Positions 36,601-49,104 of a DNA stretch of 64,000 bases are shown in pieces (the first letter of the stretch is position 1; each line of letters opens with the position of its first letter). Position numbers and translations under genes: made by a program. The notes under the pieces were generated by a model. That model ran no database searches and was not told where the DNA came from. It was given only the letters and a program-made list of their open reading frames with translations. This stretch comes from Orientallactaga sibirica (lineage: Eukaryota > Chordata > Mammalia > Rodentia > Dipodidae). The stretch is taken from NCBI GenBank assembly GCA_036365145.1, contig JAEOAD010001848.1, forward strand, positions 62,001 through 126,000. Direction: 5' to 3'.

Positions 36601-39600
36601 TAGTTTGTCTAATGGAACAGGATGAACAACTTGGTCGATTGGCTTCATTTGTAACGTAGTTTGTTTAGAAAACAAACCCCTTCATTGCCGAAGATTGTAC
36701 TGTGTGAAATAAGCTAGTTCTGTTCTCAGAATGAGTTGCTTTCTTATGAAGAGTCTTTAGTGCAGCAAGATCAAACTTTCTTAGTTTGTGTAATCTAACA
36801 AGATGAACAACTTGGTTGATGAGCTTCATTTCTAAAATAGTTTATTTAGAAAACAAACACATTCATTGCGGAAGCCTATATTGTGGGAAATAAGCTAGTT
36901 CTCTTCTAGGAATGAGTTGCTTTCTTACGAAAGGTCTTCAGTGCAGCAAGATCAAACTTTGCTAGTTTGTGTACTCTAACAAGATGTACAACTTAGTAGA
37001 TTAGCTTTGTTTCTAAAGTAGTTTGTTTTGAAAACAAACACCTTCATTGCCAAAGACTGTACTGTGTCAAATAAGCTAGTTTTGTTCTCGGAACGAGTTG
37101 CGTTCTTATGAAGAGTCTTCAGTGCAGCATGACCAAACATTCTTGTTTGTCTAATCTAACAGGATGAACAACTTGTAGATTACCTTCATTTCTAACGTAG
37201 TTTGTTTAAAAAACAAATACATTCATTGCCGAAGATTGTACTGCGTGAAATAAGCTAGTTCTGTTCTCAGAATGAGTTGCTTTCTTACGAAGAGTCTTCA
37301 GTACAGCAAGTTCAAACTTTCCTAGTTTATGTAATCAAACAAGATGAACAACTTAGTAGATTAGCTTCATTTATAACGTAGTTTGTTGAGAAACCAAACA
37401 CCTTCATTGCCAAAGTTTGAAATGTGTGAAATAAGTTAGTTCTGTTCTAGGGAATGAGTTGCTTTCTTAAGAAGAGTCTTCAGTGCAGCAAGATCAAACT
37501 TTGCTAGTTTGTGTAATCAAAGAAGATGTGCAACTTAGAAGATCAGCTTCATTTCTAACGTAGTTTGTTTTGAAGACAAGCACCTTCATTGCCTAAGACT
37601 GTGCTGTGTCTAATAAGCTAGTTCTGTTCTCGGAATGAGTTGCTTTCTTACGAAGAGTCTTCAGTGCAGCGAGTTGAAATGTTCCTAGTTTGTGTAATCA
37701 AACAAGATGAACAACTTTGTAGATTAGCTTCATTTCTAACGTAGTTTGTTTAAGAAACAAACACCTTCATTGCTGAATACTGTACTGTGTGAAATAAGCT
37801 AGTTCTGTTCTTGGAATGAGCTGATTTCTTATGAAGAGTCGCAAATGCAACCAGAACAAACGTTGCTAATTTGTGTACTCTAACAAGATGTACAACTTAG
37901 TAGATTAGCTTCGTTTCTAAACTAGTTTGTTTAGAAAACAAACACCTTCATTGGCGAAGAATGTGCTGTGTCAAATAGCTAGTTCTGTTCTCAGAATGAG
38001 TTGCTTTCTTTCGAACAGTTTTCAGTGCCGCCAGATTAAACTTTCCTAGTTTGTGTAATCAAACAAGTTGAACAACTTAATAGATTACCTTCATTACTAA
38101 AATAGTTTGTTTAGAACACAAACACCCTCATTGCCGAAGATTGTACTGTGTGAAATAAGGTAGTTCTGTTCTCGGAATGAGTTGCTTCCTTACGAAGAGT
38201 CTTCAGGGAAGCGAGATCAAACTTTGCTAGTTTGTGTACTCTAACAAGATGTACAACTTAGTAGATTAGCTTCATTTCTAACGTAGTTTGTTTAGAAAAC
38301 AAACACCTTCATTGCTGAACACGGTACTGTGTGAAATAAGCTAGTTTTGTTCTCGGATTGATTTTATTTATAACTAAGAGTCTTCAGTGCAGCAAGATCA
38401 AACTTTCCTAATTTGTGTAATTTAACAAGATCAACAATGTGGTAGATTAGCTTCATTTCTAGCTTATTTTGTTTAGAAAAGAAACACCTTCATTTCCGAA
38501 AATTGTACTTTGTGAAATAAGCTGGTTCTGCTGTCGGAATGAGTTGCTTTCATATAAAGAGTTTTCAGTACAGCAAGATCACACTGCTAGTTTGTGTACT
38601 CTAACAAGATGTACAAAGTAGTAGATTAGCTTCATTTCTAACGTAGTTTGTTTAGAAAAAACAAAACACCTTCATTGCCGAACACTGCACTGTGTGAAAT
38701 AAGCCAGTTAAGTTCTTGGAATGAATTGCTTTCTTACGAAGAGTCTTCAGTGCTGCAAGATCAAATTTTACTAGTTTGTGTACTCTAACAAGATATACAA
38801 CAATTTAGATTAGCTTCATTTCTAACGTAATTAGTTTAAAAAACAGACACCTTCATTGCCAGAGACTGTCCTGTGTGAAATAAGCTAGTTCTGTTTTCGT
38901 AATGAGGTGCTTTCTTATGAAGAGTCTTCAGTGCAGCAAGATATAACTTTGCTAGGTTGTGTAATCTAACAACATGTTCAATTTAGTAGATTAGCTTCTT
39001 TTCTAATGTAGTTTGTTTTCAAAACAAACACATTCATTGCCGAAGACTGTACTTTGACAAATAAGCTAGTTCTGTTCTCGGAATGAGTTGCTTTCTTATG
39101 AAGAGTTTTCAGTGCAGCAAGACCAAACTTTGCTAGTTTGTGTAATCTAACAAGATGAACAACATGGAAGATTAGCTTCATTTCTAACGTAGTTTGTTTA
39201 GAAAACAAACACCTTCATTGCCACAGATTGTACTGTGTGAAATAAGCTAGTTCTGTTCTCGGAGTGAGTTGTTTTCTCATTAAGAGTTTTCAGTTCAGCA
39301 AGATCAAACTTTGATAGTTTGTGTAATCTAACAAGATGAACAATTTGGCAGATTAGCTTCATTTCTAATGTAGGTTGTTTAGAAAAAAAAAAAATCTTTA
39401 TTGCCTAACAAGGTTCTCTGTGAAATAATCTAGTTCTGTTCTCAGAATCAGTTGCTTTATAACGAAGAGTCTTCAGTGCAGCAAGATCAAACTTTTCTAG
39501 TTTGTGTAATCTAAGAAGATGAAGAACTTGGTAGATTAGCTTCATTATTAACGTAGTTTGTTTTAAAAACAAACACATTCATTTACGATAATTGTACTGT

Positions 39601-41159
39601 GTAAAATAAGCTAGTTCTGTTCTCCGAATGAGTTGCTTTCTTATGAAGAGTTTTCAGTGCAGCAAGATCAAACTCCTAGTTTGTGTAATCTAACAAGATG
39701 AACAACTTGGTTGATTAGCTTCATTTCTTAGGTATTTTGTTTAGAAAACAAACACCTTCATTGCCGAACACTGTACTGTGTGAAATAAGCCAGTTATGTT
39801 CTTGGAATGAGTTGCTTTCTTATGAAGAGTCTTCAGTGCAGCAAGATCAATCTTTGCTAGTTTGTACACTATAACAAGATGTACAACGTAGTAGATTAGC
39901 TTCATTTCTAACGTAGTTTGTTTAGAAAACAAACACTTTCATTGCCAAATACGGTACTGTGTGAAGTAAGCTAGTTCGGTTCTTGGAATGAGTTGCTTTC
40001 TTACAAAGAGTCTTCAGTGCAGCAAGTTCAAACTTTCCTATTTTGTACAATCAAACAAGATGAATAACTTAGTAGATGTGCTTCATATCTAACGTAGTTG
40101 TTTACAAAACAAACACCGTCATTACTGAACACTGTACTGTGTGAAATAAGCTAGTTCTGTTCTGGGAATTAGTAGCTTTCTCACGAAGTCTTAAGTGCAG
40201 CAAAATCAAACTTTGCTAGTTTGTGTACTCTAACAAGATGTACAGCTTAGTAGATTAGCTTCATTTCTAACGTAGTTTGTTTAGAAAACAAACACCTTCA
40301 TTGCCGAACACTGTATTGTGTGAAATAAGCTAGTTCTGTTCTCTGAATGAGCTGCTTAATTATGAAGAGTCTTCAGTACAGCAAGATAAAACTTTCCTAG
40401 TTTGTGTAATCTAACAAGATGTTCAACTTAGTAGATTTGCTTCATTTCTAACGTAGTCTTTTTTGAAAACAAACACCTTCATAGCCTAAGACTGTACTGT
40501 GTCAAATACCTAAATCTGTTTTCGGAATGAGTTGATTTCTTATGAATAGTCTTCAGTGCAGCAAGATCAAACGTTCCTTGTTTGTGTAATATAACAAGAT
40601 GTACAACTTGGTTGATTAGTTTCGTAGCTAATGTACTTTGTTTAGAAAACAAATACCTTCATTGCCGAAGATTGTACTGTGTGAAATAAGGTAGTTCTGT
40701 TCTCGGAATGAGTTGCTTTCTTACGAAGAGTCTTCATTGCAGCATGTTGAAACTTTGCTAGTTTCTGTAATCATACAAGATGAACAATTTAGTAGATTAG
40801 CTTCACTTCTAACATAGTTTGTTTAGAAAACAACCACATTCATTGCCAAAGATTGTACTCTGTGAAATAAGCTAGTTCTGTTATTGGAATGAGTTGCTTT
40901 CTTATGAAGAGTCTTCAGTGAAGCAAGATCAAACTTTCTAGTTTTTCAAATCTAACAAGTTGAACAACTTAGTAGATTAGCTTCATTTCTAATGTAGTTT
41001 GTTTAGAAAACAAACACCTTCATTGCCAAAGATTGTACTGTGTGAAATAAGCTAGTTCTGTTCTTGGAATGAGTTGCTTTCTTCTGAAGAGTCTTCAGTG
41101 CAGCAAGATCAAACTTTGCTAGTTTGTGTAATCTAACAAGATGAACAACTTAGTAGATT

Positions 41160-42100
41160 AGCTTCAACTTTAGTTTGTTTAGAAAACAACCTTCATTGCC
41201 AAACTACTGTACTGTGTGAAAATAAGCTAGTTTTGTTCTAGGAATGAGTTGCTTTTACTGAACTGTGCAGCAAGATCAAACTTTGCTAGTTTGTGTAATT
41301 AACAAGATGAACAACTTAGTAGATTAGCTTCATTTCTAATGTAGTTTGTTTAGAAAACAAACACCTTCATTGCCAAAGATTGAACTGTGTGAAATAAGCT
41401 AGTTCTGTGTAATCTAACAAGATGTACAATTGTAGATTAGCTTCATTTCTAATGTAGTTTTTTAGAAAACAAACACCTTCATTGCCAAAGAGAAATCTTC
41501 TCAGAATGAGTTGCTTTATATGAAGAGTCTTCAGTGCAGCAAGATCTTTGCTAGTTTGTGTAATCTAACAAGATGTAACACTTAGTAGATTAGCTTCATT
41601 TCTAACGTAGTTTGTTTAGAAAACAAACACCTTCATTGCCAAAGATTGTACTGTGTGAAATAAGCTAGTTCTGTTCTAGAATGAGTTGCTTTCTTATGAA
41701 GAGTCTTCAGTGCAGCAAGATCAAATTTTTACTAGTTTGTGTAATCTAACAAGATTAACAACTTGGTAGATTAGCTTCATTTCTAATGTAGTTTGTTTAG
41801 AAAACAAACACCTTCATTGCCAAAGATTGTACTGTGTGAAATAAGCTAGTTCTGTTCTCGGAATGAGTTGCTTTTGAAGAGTCTTCAGTGCAGCAAGATC
41901 AAACTTTGCTAGTTTGTGTTGTAACAAGATAATAGTAGATTAGCTTCATTTCTAATGAGTTTGTTTAGAAAACAAACACCTTCATTAGTAGATTAGGTTC
42001 ATTTCTAACAAGTTGCTTTCTTAGGAAGAGTCTTCAGTAGTTTGTTAAAACAAACAAACAAACACCATTTGTTAATTGCCAAAGATTCATTTAACTAGTG
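41160..42100. repeat. Scrambled patch of truncated family A monomers
   Basis: The monomer sequence returns to near-consensus from about 41,000 but the lengths collapse. At 41,404-41,412 GTTCTGT joins directly to GTAATCTAAC (about 70 bp lost). At about 41,490 CCAAAGAG joins AAATCTTCTCAG. At 41,980-42,060 short satellite words are out of order (ATTAGTAGATTAGG, AACAAGTTGC, CAGTAGTTTG), ending in a small (CAAA)n run at 42,050-42,065. Normal 181-bp units resume by about 42,100. No foreign sequence is recognisable. Confidence 0.75.
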
Positions 42101-45100
42101 TGAAATAAGCTAGTTCTGTTCTCAGAATGAGTTGCTTTCTTGTGAAGAGTCTTCAGTGCAGTAAGATCAAACTTTGCTAGTTTGTCTAATCAAACAAGAT
42201 GAAGAAGTTGGTAGATTAGGTTCATTTCTAACGTAGTTTGTTTAGAAAACAAACACCTTCATTGCCAAACACTGTACTGTGTGAAATAAGCTAGTTCTGT
42301 TCTTGGAATGAGTTGCTTTCTCCTAAAGAGTCTTCAGTGCAGCAAGATCAAACTTTCCTAGTTTGTGTAATCTGACAAGATAAACAACTTGGTAGATTAG
42401 CTTCATTTGCAACGTAGTTTGTTTAGAAAACAAACTCCTTCATTTCCGAAGATTGTACTGTGTCAAATAAGTTAGTTCTGTTCTCCGAAGCAGTTGTTTC
42501 TTAGGATGTGTTTTCAGTGCAGGAAGATCAAACCTTACTAGTTTGTGTAAACTAACAAGATGAACAACTTAGTAGATTAGCTTTGTTTCTAAAGTAGTTT
42601 CTTTTGAAAACAAACACCTTCATTGCTGAATACTGTGCTGGGACAAATAAGCTACTTCTGTTCTCGGAATGAGTTGCTTTCTTACGAAGAATCTTCAGTG
42701 CAGCAAGTTCAATCTTTCTTAGTTTGTGTAATCAAACACGATGAACAACTTAGTATATTAGCTTCATTTCTAACTTAGTTTGTTTAGAAAACAAACACCT
42801 TTATTGCCGAACACTGTACTTTGTGAAATAAGCTAGTTCTGTTCTTGGAATGAGTTGCTTTCTTACGAAGAGTCTTCAGTGCAGCAAGATCAAACTTTGC
42901 TAGTTTGTGTAATCTCACAAGATGTATAACTTAGTAGATTAGCATCATTTCTAACGGAGTTTGTTTAGAAAACAAACACCTTCATTACCGAACACTGTAC
43001 TCTGTGAAATAAGCTAGTTCTGTGCTCAGAATGAGTTGCTTTTTTATGAATAGTTTTCAGTGCAGCAAGATCATCCTTTGCTAGTTTGTGTAATCTCACA
43101 AGATGAGCAACTTGGTAAATTAGCTTCATTTCTAACGTAGATTGTTTCAAAATCAAACACCTTCATGGCCGAAGATTGTACTGTGTGAAATAAGCTAGTT
43201 CTGTTTTCGGAATGAGTTGCTTTCTTACGAAGAGTCTTCAGTGAAACAAGTTCAAACTTTCCTATATTGTGTAATCAAAAAAGATGAACAACTTAGTAGA
43301 TTACCTTCATTTCCTACGTAGTTTGTTTAGAAAACAAACGCCTTCATTTCAGAAGATTGTACTGTGTCAAATAAGCTAGTTCTCTTCTCAGAACTAGTTG
43401 CTTTCTTATGAAGAGTTTTCAGTGCAGAAAGATCAAACTTTCCTAGTTTGTGTAATCTAACGAGATGAACAACTTAGTAGATTAGCTTTGTTTCTAAAGT
43501 AGTTTCTTTTGAAAACAAACACCTTCATTGCTGAAGACTGTGCTGGGTCAAATAAGCTAGTTCTGTGCTCGGAATGAGTTGCTTTTTTACGAAGAGTCTT
43601 CAGTGCAGCAAGTTCAATCTTTCTTATGTTGTGTATTCAAACAAGATGAACAAATTGGAAGAATAGCTTCGTTTCTAAGGTTGTTTGTTTAGAAAACAAA
43701 CACCTTCATTTCCGAAGATTGTGCGGTGTCAAATATGCTACTTCTGATCTTGGAATGAGTTATTTTCTCATGAAGAGTTTTCATTGCAGCAAGACCAAAC
43801 ATTGCCAGTTTGTGTAATCTAACAAGATGTACAACCTAGTATATTAACTTCATTTGTAACGTCCTTTGTTTTGAAAACAAACACATTCACTGCTAAAGAC
43901 TGTACTGTGTAAAATAACCTAGTTCTGTTCTCGGAGTGAGTTGCTTTCTTACGAAGAGACTTCAGTGCAGCAAGGTCAAACTTTGCTAGTTTCTGTAATC
44001 TAAGAAGATGAACAACTTGGTAGATTAGTTTCTTTTCTAATGTAGTTTGTTCAGAAAACAAACACCTTCATTGCCAAACACTGTACTGTGTGAAATAAGC
44101 TAGTTCTGTTCTGGGAATGAGTTGCTTTCTTACAAAGAGTCTACAGTTCAGCAAGATCAAAATTTGCTAGTTTGTCTAATGTAACAGGATGAACAACTTG
44201 GTAGATTAGCTTCATATGTAACTTAGTTTTTTAGAAAACAAACATCTTAATTATGCAAGATTGTACTGTGTGAAATAAGGTAGTTCTGTTCTTGGAATGA
44301 GTTGCTTTCTGACGAAGAGTCTTCAGTGCAGTAAGATCAAACTTTGCTAGTTTGCGTAATCTTACAAGATGAACAACTTGGTAAATTAGCTTCATTTCTA
44401 ACGCAGTTTGTTTAGAAAACAAACACCTTCATTGCTGAAGATTGCACTGTGTGAAATAAGCTACTTCTGTTGTCAGAATGAGTTGCTTTCTTACGAAGAG
44501 TCTTCAGTGCAGCAAGACCAAACTTTCCTAGTTTCTGTAGTCTAAGGATATGTACAACTTAGTAGATTAGCTTCGTTTCTAACATAGTCTGTTTTGAAAA
44601 CAAACACCTTTATTACTGAAGACTGTACTGTGTCAAATAAGCTAGTTCTGCTCTCCGAAAGAGTTGATTTCTTAAGAAGATTCTTCAGTGCAGTAATATC
44701 AAACTTTGCTAGTTTGTGTAATCTAACCAGATGAACAACTTGCTAGATTAGCTTCATTTCTATCATAGTTCGTTTACAAAACACACACCTTCATTGCCGG
44801 AGATTGTTCTCTTTGAAATAAGCTAGTTCTGGTCTCAGGATGAGTTGTTTTCTTACGAAGAGTCTTCAGTGCAGCAAGTTCAAACTTTCCTAGTTTGTAT
44901 AATCAAATAAGATGAACAACTTAGTAGATTAGCTTCATTTATAACGTACTTTGTTTAGAAAACAAGCACCTTCATTACCGAAGATTGTAGTTTGTGAAAT
45001 AAGCTAGTTCTATTCTCAAAATGAGTTGCTTTCTTACGAACAGTCTTGACTGCAGCAAGTTCAAACTTTCCTGGTTTGTGTAATCAAACAAGATGAACAA

Positions 45101-45494
45101 CTTAGAGGATTACCTTCATTTCTAACGTAGTTTGTTTAGAAACCAAACACCTTCATTGGCGAACACTGTACTGTGTGAAATAAGCTAGTTCTGTTCTCGT
45201 TATGAGTTGCTTCTTACGAAGAGTGTTCAGTGCAGCAAGATCAAACTTTGCCAGTTTGTGTACTCTAACAAGATGTACGACTTCGTAGATTAGCTTCATT
45301 TTTAACGTATTTTGTTTAGAAAACAAACACCTTCATTGCCAAACACTGTACTGTGTGAAATAAGCTAGTTCTGTTCTCGTAATGAGTTGCTTTCTTATGA
45401 AGAGTTTTCAGTGCACCAAGGTCAAACTTTGCTAGTTTGTGTAATCTCACAAGATTAACAACTTGGTAGATTAGTTTCATTTCTAATGTAGTTT

Positions 45495-45675
45495 GTTTAG
45501 AAAACAAACACCTTCATTACCAAAGATTGTACTGTGTGAAAGAAGCTAGTTCTGTTCTCAGAATGAGTTAATTTCTTATGAAGAGACTTCAGTGAAGCAA
45601 GTTCAAACTTTCCTAGTTTGTGTAATCTAACAAGATGTACAACTTAGTAGGTTCTTTTCATTTCTAAAGTAGTTT
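45495..45675. repeat. Chimeric monomer at the family A to family B switch
   Basis: The first half has family A words (ACACCTTCATTAC, GAAGAGACTTCAGTG) and the second half family B words (AAGTTCAAACTTTCCTAG, TTCTTTTCATTTCTAAAGTAG). All later monomers are family B. The crossover lies inside the unit, between about 45,600 and 45,650, as expected for recombination between aligned monomers of two families. Confidence 0.8.
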
Positions 45676-45857
45676 TTTTTACAAAACAAATATCTTCATT
45701 GCCGAACACTGCTCTGGCTGAAATAAGCTACTTCTGTTCTGGGAATGAGTGGCTTTCCTACAAAGAAGGTTGAGTGAAGCAAGTTCAAACTCTCGTAGTT
45801 TGTGTAATCTAACAAGATATACAACTTAGTAGATTCCCCTCATTTCTAAAGTAGTTT

Positions 45858-47301
45858 GTTTAGAAAACAAACGTCTTCCTTGCTGAACACTTACTGTGCG
45901 AAATAAGCTAGTTCTGTTCTCCGAATCAATTGCTTTCCAATGAACAAGGTTGAGTGCAGCAAGTTCAAAGTGTCCTTGTTTGTGTAATCTGAAAAGATGT
46001 ACAACTTAGTAGATTCAGCCCATTTCTAAAGTAGTTTGTTCAGAAAACAAACATCTTCATTGCCTAACACTGTATTGTGTGAAATAAGCTAGATCTCTAC
46101 TCGGAATGAGTTGCTTTCATACCAAGAAGGTTCATTGTAGCAAGTTCAAACTTCCCTAGTTTGCAAAATGTAACAAGATGTGCAACTTAGTAGATTCGCC
46201 TCATTTCTTACTAGTTTGTTTAGAAAACAAACATCTTCATTGCCGACCACTGTAGTGTTGAAATAAGCTAGTTCTGTTCTTGGAATGAGTTGCTATCCTA
46301 TGAACACGGTTGAGTGTAGCCATTTGAAACTTTCCTGGGTTGTGTACTATGACAAGATGTACAACTTAGTAGATTCTTTTCATTCCTAAAGCAGTTGTTT
46401 TTTAGAAAATAAACATCTTCATTGCCGAACAGTATACTGTGTGAAATAAGCTTGTTCTACTCTCTGAATGAGTTGCATTCCTAGGAAGACGATTGAGTGA
46501 AGCAAGTTGAAACTTTCCCGATTTGTGTAATCTAACAAGATGTACAACTTAGTAGATTCGTTTCATTTCTAAAGTAGTTTGTTTAGAAAACAAACATCTT
46601 CATTGCCTAACACTGTACTGTGTGAAATAAGCTAATTCTGTTCTCGGAATGAGTAGCTTTCCTACCAAGCCGGTTGAGTGCAGCCAGTTGAAACTTTCCT
46701 GGTTTATGAAATCTAACAAGATGTAGAACTTAGTAGTTTCATTTCATTTCTAAAGTAGTTTGTTTAGAAAACAAACATCTTCATTGCTGAACACAGTATT
46801 TTGTGAAATATGCTAGTTCTGCTCTTCGAATGAGTTGCTTTCCTACGAAGACGTTTCAGTGCAGAAAGTTGAAACTTTGCTGGTTTGTGAAATCTATCAA
46901 GATGTACAACTTAGTAGATTCTTTTCATTTCTAAAGTAGTTTGTTTAGAAAACAAACATCTTCATTGCCAAACACTGTACTGTGTGAAATAAGCTAGTTC
47001 TGTCCATGGAATGACTTGCTTACCTACGAAGACGGTTTAGTGCAGCAAGTTGAAACTTTCCTGGTTGGTGCAATCTGACAAGATGTACAACTTAGTAGAT
47101 TCGCCTCATTTCTAAAGTAGTTATTTGAAATTAAACATCTTTATTGCCAAACAGAGTACTGTGTGAAATAACCCGGTTCTGTTTTCAGAATGAGTTGTTT
47201 CCTACAAACAAGGTTGAGTGCAGCAAGTTCAAACTTTCCTGGTTTGTGTAACCTAACAAGATGTAAAACTTAGTCAATTCCCCTCATTTCTAATGTAGTT
47301 T
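45858..47301. repeat. Higher-order repeat of 8 family B monomers, copy 1
   Basis: A 1,444-bp unit of eight distinguishable monomers. Order of markers: GTTCAGAAAAC end; GATGTGCAAC with AACTAGT; GACCACTGTAGTGTTGAAAT with TGTACTATGA; AAGCTTGTTCT with CCTAGGAAGA; ACCAAGCCG; ACAGTATT with GAAATATGC; GGAATGACTTGC with TTTAGTGCAGC; and a last one with CCTACAAA. The same order is repeated in the next copy. Confidence 0.82.
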
Positions 47302-49104
47302 GTTTAGAAAACAAATACCTTGATTGCTGAACACTGTACTGTGTGAAATAAGCTAGTTCTGTTCTCGGAATCAGTTGCTTTCCTACAAACAAGGTTGAGT
47401 GCAGCAAGTTCAAACTTTCCTTGTTGGTGTAATCTAAAAAGATGTACAACTTAGTAGATTCACCTCATTTCTAAAGTAGTTTGTTCAGAAAACAAACATC
47501 TCCATTGCCGAACTCTGTATTGTGTGAAATAAGCTAGATCTGTACTCGGAATGAGTTGCTTTCCTAACAAGAAGGTTCAGTGTAGCAAGTTCAAACTCTC
47601 CTAGTTTGCGTAATGTAACAAGATGTGCAACTTAGTAGATTCGCCTCATTAATAACTAGTCTGTTTAGAAAACAAACATCTTCATTGCCGACCACTGTAG
47701 TGTTGAAATAAGCTGGTTCTGTTCTCAGAATGAGTTGCTATCCTACGAAGACGGTTGAGTGCAGCAATTTGAATCTTTCCTGGGTTGTGTACTATGAGAA
47801 GATGTACAACTTAGTAGATTCTTTTCATTCCTAAAGTAGTTTGTTTAGGAAATGAACATATTCATTGCCAAACACTATACTGTGTGAAATAAGCTTGTTC
47901 TGCTCTCTGAATGAGTTGCTTTCCTAGGAAGATGGCTGAGTGAAGCAAGTTGAAACTTTCCCAGTTAGTGAAATCTAACAAGATGTACAACTTAGTAGAT
48001 TCTTTTCATGCCTAAAGTAGTTTGTTTAGAAAACAAAAATCTTCATTGCCGAACACTGTAATGTGTGAAATAAGCTAATTCTGTTCTCAAAATGACTTGC
48101 TTTCCTACCAAGCCGATTGAGTGCAGCAAGTTGAAACTCCTGGTTTGTGTAATCTATCAAGATGTAAAACCTAGTAGATTCGTGTCATTTCTAAAGTAGT
48201 TTGTTTAGAAAACAACCATCTTCATTGCCAAACACAGTATTGTGTGAAATATGCTAGTTCTGCTCTTCAAATGAGTTGCTTTCCTATGAAGACGCTTGAA
48301 TGCAGAAAGTTGAAACTTTCCTGGTTTGTGAAATCTAACAAGAAGTAGAACTTAGTAGTTTCATTTCATTTCTAAAGTAGTTTGTTTAGAAAACAAACAT
48401 CTTCATTGCCGAACACAGTATTTTGTGAAATATGCTAGTTCTGCTCTTTGAATGAGTTGCTTTCCTACGAAGACGCTTGAATGCAGAAAGTTGAAACTTT
48501 CCTGGTTTGTGAAATCTAACAAGACGTACAACTTAGTAGATTCTTTTCATTTCTAAAGTAGTTTGTTTAGAAAACAAACATCTTCATTGCCGAACACTGT
48601 ATGGTGTGATTTAAGCTAGTTCTATTCTCGCAATGAGTTGCTTTCCTAAGAAGACGTTTGAGTGCAGCAAGTTGAAACTTTCCTGGTTTGTGAAATCGAA
48701 CAATATATACAACTTAGTAGATTCACTTCTTTCTAAAGTAGTTTGTTTAGAATACGAACATCTTCATTGCTGAAAACTGTACTTTATGAAATAAGCTAGT
48801 TCTGTTCTCGGAATGACTTGCTTTCCTACGAAGGCGGTATAGTGCAGCAAGTTGAAACTTTCCTGGTTTGTGTAATCTGACAATATGTACAACTTAGCAC
48901 ATTCTTGTCATTTCTGAAATAGTTTGTTTAGAAAAAAAACATATTCAATGCCAAACACTGTACTGTCTGAAATAAGCTTTTTGTTCTCAGAATGAGTTGC
49001 TTTCCTACAAAAACGGTTGAGTGCAGCAAGTTCAAATTTTCCTGGGTTGTGTAATCTGACAAGATGTACAACTTAGTAGATTCTTTTCATTTCTAAAGTA
49101 GTTT
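47302..49104. repeat. Higher-order repeat of family B monomers, copy 2 (10 monomers)
   Basis: Repeats the marker order of 45,858-47,301: GTTCAGAAAAC, GATGTGCAAC with AACTAGT (47,626-47,665), GACCACTGTAGTGTTG (47,693), AAGCTTGTTCT with CCTAGGAAGA (47,891), ACCAAGCCG (48,106), GAAATATGC (48,247). It is two monomers longer. The GAAATATGC type is present twice in a row (48,247 and 48,427) and one more unit (about 48,590) follows before the GGAATGACTTGC type at 48,810. This is a local duplication within the higher-order unit. Confidence 0.8.

Larger units (their letters stand above)
24902..45494. repeat. Satellite array block 2b: divergent family A after the LINE-1
   Basis: About 114 monomers of family A with heavy substitution, mostly 180-181 bp. 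It contains a recent 3-monomer duplication (28,903-29,983), A/B mosaic monomers (30.2-33.5 kb) and a scrambled, near-consensus patch (41.0-42.1 kb). Homopolymer growth occurs at the apex of the main dyad, for example a T-run at about 27,258-27,270, an A-run at about 28,356-28,368 and a T-run at about 31,418-31,429. No gene, second transposon or other unique sequence is seen in this stretch. Confidence 0.93.

Noticed and set aside
42045..42066. Telomere-like or other simple repeat
   Set aside because: Only a few CAAA units grown from the AAACAAAC word of the monomer; no TTAGGG runs anywhere.
41160..42100. A third, equally spaced copy of the LINE-1 region
   Set aside because: The distance of about 16.9 kb is suggestive, but no target-site duplication or LINE-1 words are visible and flanking markers do not line up at that offset.
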